NCBI GenBank assembly: GCA_026388695.1
Contig: JAPLJH010000078.1
Span: 1 to 64,000 of the forward strand
DNA from: Deltaproteobacteria bacterium
GTDB taxonomy: Bacteria; Desulfobacterota; Desulfobulbia; Desulfobulbales; Desulfurivibrionaceae
DNA length: 64,000 nt
Direction: 5' to 3'
Under the pieces are notes generated by a model. That model was not told the DNA's origin and did not search any database. It saw nothing but the letters and a program-made list of their open reading frames with translations. Each line of letters starts with the position of its first letter. Positions within the stretch are counted from its first letter, which is position 1. The translations under genes were made by a program, and so were the position numbers. This document shows positions 58,112-64,000 of the stretch, in pieces.

Positions 58112-58277
58112 CCCTTTTTTCCTTAGGCGTCATGGGCCGGACGCGCTTCCTGTTGACTGGCCAACCCCTTGTTGCTACTCTCATAGTAAGTAATGTGTCT
58201 CGTTGCCCTTGTCACTGAAAAAATCCCTGACAAACCGGGCAGCCTTCATCAACAACCAATCCCCATAAAGACCCGAC

Positions 58278-59465
58278 ATGACACTATCCGCAACGGAAAA
58301 AACAGGGGTGCTCGTCGGCGGCTCTGGCCTGATCGGCGGCACCCTGCTGCACTATCTCAAAACTCAGGCCGAGGGGAGACTCAACGTCCTTGCCCCCAAC
58401 AGCAAAAAACTCAGCCTGCGCGATCCCGACGATATCCGCCGCTATTTTGAACGGGCCAAACCCGCCTTCATCATCAACTGCGCCATTGCCGCCATTGACA
58501 GCGATCCGCAGCTTGCCTACGAGACCAACTATCTCGGTACGGTCTATCTGGCCAAAGCCGCCCAGGAACTGGGCATCCCCTACATCCACCTGAGTTCAGC
58601 CGCCGCCATGCCAAATGGCCAGAATCTGGGAGAAGAAGACCGCCTGCTCCTGGGTCCGGATCTGCCCAACTACACCAAGGCCAAACTCATGGCCGAGCTG
58701 ACCCTTGAGCATCTGCGCAAGGTCGGGGGCCTTGACTACACCTGTATCCGGCTGGGCATCGTCTATGGCGCCCACGACCACAAAATCCAGGGCTTTCACC
58801 GGTTATTTTTCGCCATTATCGACCGATCCATGCCGGTGCTCTTTACCAGGCAGGGAGCCATGCACTCCTATACCAACGCCCGGAAGCTGCCCTATTTCAT
58901 CGACCACACCTTGAGCAACCGGGACGAATTCTCTGGACAGACCTACAACTTCGTCGATCCCAATCCCGTGTCCTTAAGCCAGCTCATCCTCACCATCAAG
59001 TCCTATCTTGAGCTGAAAACCCCTCGGGAAATCTACCTGCCTCTCCCCCTGGCACAATTCGGCATGGGGATTATGGCCCGGCTGGTGCGGCTGGTAACCC
59101 GGCTCGGCATCGAAGCGCGGATGCCGGCAGAATTGATGTTTTTAAAAAATTTCTATGAAACCCAAACCCTGTCGGCTACAAAATTACGGCGCTCAAGTTT
59201 CAGCGATCCCGAGCCGGAAGCGACCATCTTCACCGAACTCCCTGCGCTTATTGAATATTATGTGACCCGCTGGGAGCACCTGAACCTTATCGAGCCGTTC
59301 AACAGGCCATTTTTTGATCCCCGCAGACGGGCCGAGGAATTCCTTCATGCCCCGGACCAGCTCTTGCAGGAAATCCACCAGGAAAGCGACCAACCTTTTC
59401 TCAAGCAATGCGCCCTGGTTGATCAGGCGGAGGGGAAACAGCCGTGGATTTCAGATGGGTACTGA
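58278..59465 (+). CDS. NAD-dependent epimerase/dehydratase (extended SDR, RmlD-like)
   Basis: GVLVGGSGLIGGTLLHYL; IHLSSAAAM; YTKAKLMAE. Confidence 0.85.
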   Translation: MTLSATEKTGVLVGGSGLIGGTLLHYLKTQAEGRLNVLAPNSKKLSLRDPDDIRRYFERAKPAFIINCAIAAIDSDPQLAYETNYLGTVYLAKAAQELGIPYIHLSSAAAMPNGQNLGEEDRLLLGPDLPNYTKAKLMAELTLEHLRKVGGLDYTCIRLGIVYGAHDHKIQGFHRLFFAIIDRSMPVLFTRQGAMHSYTNARKLPYFIDHTLSNRDEFSGQTYNFVDPNPVSLSQLILTIKSYLELKTPREIYLPLPLAQFGMGIMARLVRLVTRLGIEARMPAELMFLKNFYETQTLSATKLRRSSFSDPEPEATIFTELPALIEYYVTRWEHLNLIEPFNRPFFDPRRRAEEFLHAPDQLLQEIHQESDQPFLKQCALVDQAEGKQPWISDGY

Positions 59466-59488
59466 GGTTGCGGAGATAGCGTCTTGCC

Positions 59489-60256
59489 TCAGAGGCTCAG
59501 CTTCCATTCCGCCCCAAGTCTCCTCAACGCCGCATGGTTGGTGAGGTCAAGATGCAACGGGGTGACGGAAACATACCCTGAGAGGATGGCCTGGGCATCG
59601 GTGTCTTCGCCTTCGTCCCAGAACGGGGTGCCACCACCGATCCAATAATGCTGTCGGCCCCACGGATCAAAGGTTTCCTTGATCGCGCCGTCGTAAACCC
59701 GCCGCCCCTGCCGGGTAAACCGCACCCCCTCTATTTCTTCCGGCTTGCGGTTGGGGACATTGACATTAAGGAGGGTGTCCTTGGGTAAACCCTTGTCCAG
59801 GATGGTCCGAGCCAGTTTCACGGCAAAGGCGGCGGCGGTTTCAAAACAGAAGGGCTCTTCTCCGGCCAGGGAAACCGCCAGGGAGGGCGCACCGAGCATG
59901 GTGCCTTCCACTGCGGCGGAAACCGTGCCGGAGTAGCTAACATCATCTCCCAGATTCGGCCCGGGATTGATGCCGGACACAACCAGCTGGGGCTTGCGAG
60001 GCAGAATCTTGCCGATGGCAAGGGTCACGCAATCGGTGGGGGTGCCGTCAACGGAATACCGATCCTGGCCCAGCTCTTTCACCCTCAGCGGCCGCTTCAT
60101 GGTGAGCGAGTGGCTGGCCGCACTGTTGTCCTGATCCGGGGCAACAATCACGATCTGGCCGACGGCCTGCAAAGCCAGGGCAAGAATGGCAAGGCCCGGG
60201 GCCAGAACCCCATCATCGTTGGTCACAAGTATCAGTGGCGTCATTTTTTTCCTCAT
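59489..60256 (-). CDS. surE: 5'/3'-nucleotidase SurE
   Basis: ILVTNDDGVLAPGLAILALAL, VVAPDQDNSAASHSLT, SGINPGPNLGDDVSYSGTVSAAVEG. Confidence 0.96.
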   Translation of the reverse strand: MRKKMTPLILVTNDDGVLAPGLAILALALQAVGQIVIVAPDQDNSAASHSLTMKRPLRVKELGQDRYSVDGTPTDCVTLAIGKILPRKPQLVVSGINPGPNLGDDVSYSGTVSAAVEGTMLGAPSLAVSLAGEEPFCFETAAAFAVKLARTILDKGLPKDTLLNVNVPNRKPEEIEGVRFTRQGRRVYDGAIKETFDPWGRQHYWIGGGTPFWDEGEDTDAQAILSGYVSVTPLHLDLTNHAALRRLGAEWKLSL

Positions 60257-60358
60257 TGCTTAAGCCCACAATCTAGTCATCTTTTCAAAAAAACGGGGAT
60301 TTTTTAGGCCACTGCCTTTAAAAAATCCGACACCACTCTCCTGCTTCATTTTTTATGA

Positions 60359-62662
<2,304 letters not shown>

Positions 62663-62704
62663 CCATGATCTGAATTATTGCGCAAGCTGAGAGAGGAGTG
62701 CGGT

Positions 62705-62986
62705 ATGGCAAGAAAACGGGTGGTAACAAGGGTTGCAGGGTTGGTGCAGGGCGTTTATTTTCGTGATTATGCCCAGAAAGAAGCCCGATCCCTTGAGTTA
62801 AGCGGTTGGGTACGGAACCGGCCGGACGGCACGGTGGAGGTCGTACTGGAGGGCGAGACAGAAAAAGTCGAGACCATGATCGCCTGGCTGCACACCGGCT
62901 CACCCCAGGCCGAGGTCAAGGAGGTACAGGTGACAGAGGAACAGCCCCTGGGAAACCAAGCTGCCTTTGCCATCCGGTATAACTGA
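62705..62986 (+). CDS. acyP: Acylphosphatase
   Basis: VAGLVQGVYFRDYAQKEARSLELSGWVRNRPDGTVEVVLEG. Confidence 0.95.
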   Translation: MARKRVVTRVAGLVQGVYFRDYAQKEARSLELSGWVRNRPDGTVEVVLEGETEKVETMIAWLHTGSPQAEVKEVQVTEEQPLGNQAAFAIRYN

Positions 62987-63009
62987 GACAGGGCATTTGG
63001 CTTCACCGA

Positions 63010-63170
63010 AAAAATCCCATTGGCCCGCAGCCGAGCACCGGAGAGGCTGCCGAAAAAGGGCTTTGCACTGTTTGAGGCGAAGCCGAGTTTGCAAAGCCCC
63101 GGCAGCATCGAGGAGCACAGGGCATCCCGCCAACGGCGGGACAAGTTCTTTGGGCAAACAAAGAAATGAA
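63010..63170 (+). repeat. Dispersed repeat family 2, copy 3 (short tail)
   Basis: CCCATTGGCCCGCAGCCGAGCACCGGAGAGGCTGCCGAAAAAGGGCTTTGCACTGTTTGAGGCGAAGCCGAG...TTCTTTGGGCAAACAAAGAAATGAAC. Confidence 0.88.
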
Positions 63171-63322
63171 CAGAAGAGCAAAGCCAATTCCTCTGCCTGC
63201 TCAATGGCAATCAGAAAAATTTTGTACCGACCACCTCTAAATTGACATTTTCCGGCATCTGCCGTAGAATCCGGCCTTTTATCATAAGGGGAACAATCCC
63301 TTTTTTTCTGGCGAGGAATGAA

Positions 63323-63586
63323 ATGGAAACCGAAATAGAACCCCTCCGCAGGGTTCCCCCCAAAAGCCGGGCACGCATCCGCTGCCCGCACTGCGGCAAC
63401 GATACCGATTTCTTTGAGATCGCCGACGGGGTTGTCCTAACCACCCGTTATCTCCAGAATGAAGATGGAAGCTTTATCCAGGAAGGCGACGAATCGCAGG
63501 TTCTGGGGGAGATCAAATTCTTTTGCGGCGAGTGCAACCAGGATCTTTCCGAGTATCACAACCACTTTTTGGAAATGCTTTTCTAA
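63323..63586 (+). CDS. Small zinc-ribbon protein (CPHC...CGEC)
   Basis: METEIEPLRRVPPKSRARIRCPHCGNDTDFFEIADGVVLTTRYLQNEDG...FFCGECNQDLSEYH. Confidence 0.75.
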   Translation: METEIEPLRRVPPKSRARIRCPHCGNDTDFFEIADGVVLTTRYLQNEDGSFIQEGDESQVLGEIKFFCGECNQDLSEYHNHFLEMLF

Positions 63587-63644
63587 CGGGAGAGGTTACG
63601 ACTGTCCGCTTGATTGGGACGGGAGGCTGGTGGGATTTTGGACG

Positions 63645-63681
63645 AAAAAAAAAGGAGAAGGCAAATGCCTTCTCCTTTTTT
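63645..63681. terminator. Bidirectional Rho-independent terminator AAAAAAGGAGAAGGCAAATGCCTTCTCCTTTTTT
   Basis: Perfect stem with A- and T-tracts between convergent genes. Confidence 0.9.
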
Positions 63682-63715
63682 CATTCAATCCTGAACGAAT
63701 CGACTGGCGTGGTGA

Positions 63716-64000
63716 TTACACACAACCGGTCGGCTTCGGCAGGCCAGCCATCTTACAAGCGCCCTTACCAGGACCTGAAGGGAACAGCTCGTAAATCCGC
63801 TTCAACGGGAAGCCGGTGGTCTTGGAAAGAATCCGAACCATCGGAGCGATACCGTTCTTCTTGTAGTAGTCGCGGAGGGTATCGATAACCTTGTGATGCT
63901 CGTCGGTCATGTCGCCGATGCCTTCAACACCCTTTACGTAGTCAACCCAGTTCTGGTCCCAGGCATCCATGTTGCCAGTGAGGAAGCCATCTTCGTCAAC
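63716..64000 (-). CDS. dsrC: Sulfur relay/dissimilatory sulfite reductase protein DsrC (5' end beyond window)
   Basis: VDEDGFLTGNMDAWDQNWVDYVKGVEGI...GPGKGACKMAGLPKPTGCV, both C-terminal cysteines present; frame open to the edge. Confidence 0.93.
   Translation of the reverse strand, partial: VDEDGFLTGNMDAWDQNWVDYVKGVEGIGDMTDEHHKVIDTLRDYYKKNGIAPMVRILSKTTGFPLKRIYELFPSGPGKGACKMAGLPKPTGCV

Overview
Roughly 64 kb of GC-rich chromosome, probably from a sulfur-metabolising Desulfobacterota (Desulfobulbales-like). The assignment rests on a truncated dsrC with the CKMAGLPKPTGCV tail at the right edge, TSUP transporters and the overall gene content. Housekeeping genes include thiC (or bzaF), mntP, htpG, nhaA, wrbA, birA, ahcY/metK, clpA/clpS, holA, surE, ligA and acyP. 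A type II secretion operon runs on the minus strand in the order G-E-F-H-J-I-K-L-M-C-D. A large signalling region (27-42 kb) holds two Cache histidine kinases, several stand-alone receivers, a sigma-54 activator, two TSUP permeases and a PEP/pyruvate-binding-domain protein. Observations most worth a second look: (1) an unlisted 44-aa Cys-cluster microprotein (DPGSCCCSCVAVV) at the left edge, next to a NosL/beta-barrel fusion; (2) a REC - NMT1/NrtA-like binding domain - CheW fusion; (3) an Nth-ExoIII fusion ORF; (4) a signalling/TSUP/PEP module whose small proteins share an 'AAAFAEAGExETAxxML' motif, behind a candidate sigma-54 promoter; (5) four families of dispersed or paired structured repeats, two with apparent covariation, lying at gene ends including two T2SS operon junctions and both ends of clpA; (6) a deletion/frameshift at the gspE 3' end next to one of these repeats; (7) a yefM-yoeB module with a TGTACA operator lying between two copies of the htpG 3' end. 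All calls come from reading the sequence and the ORF track. No database search was run.
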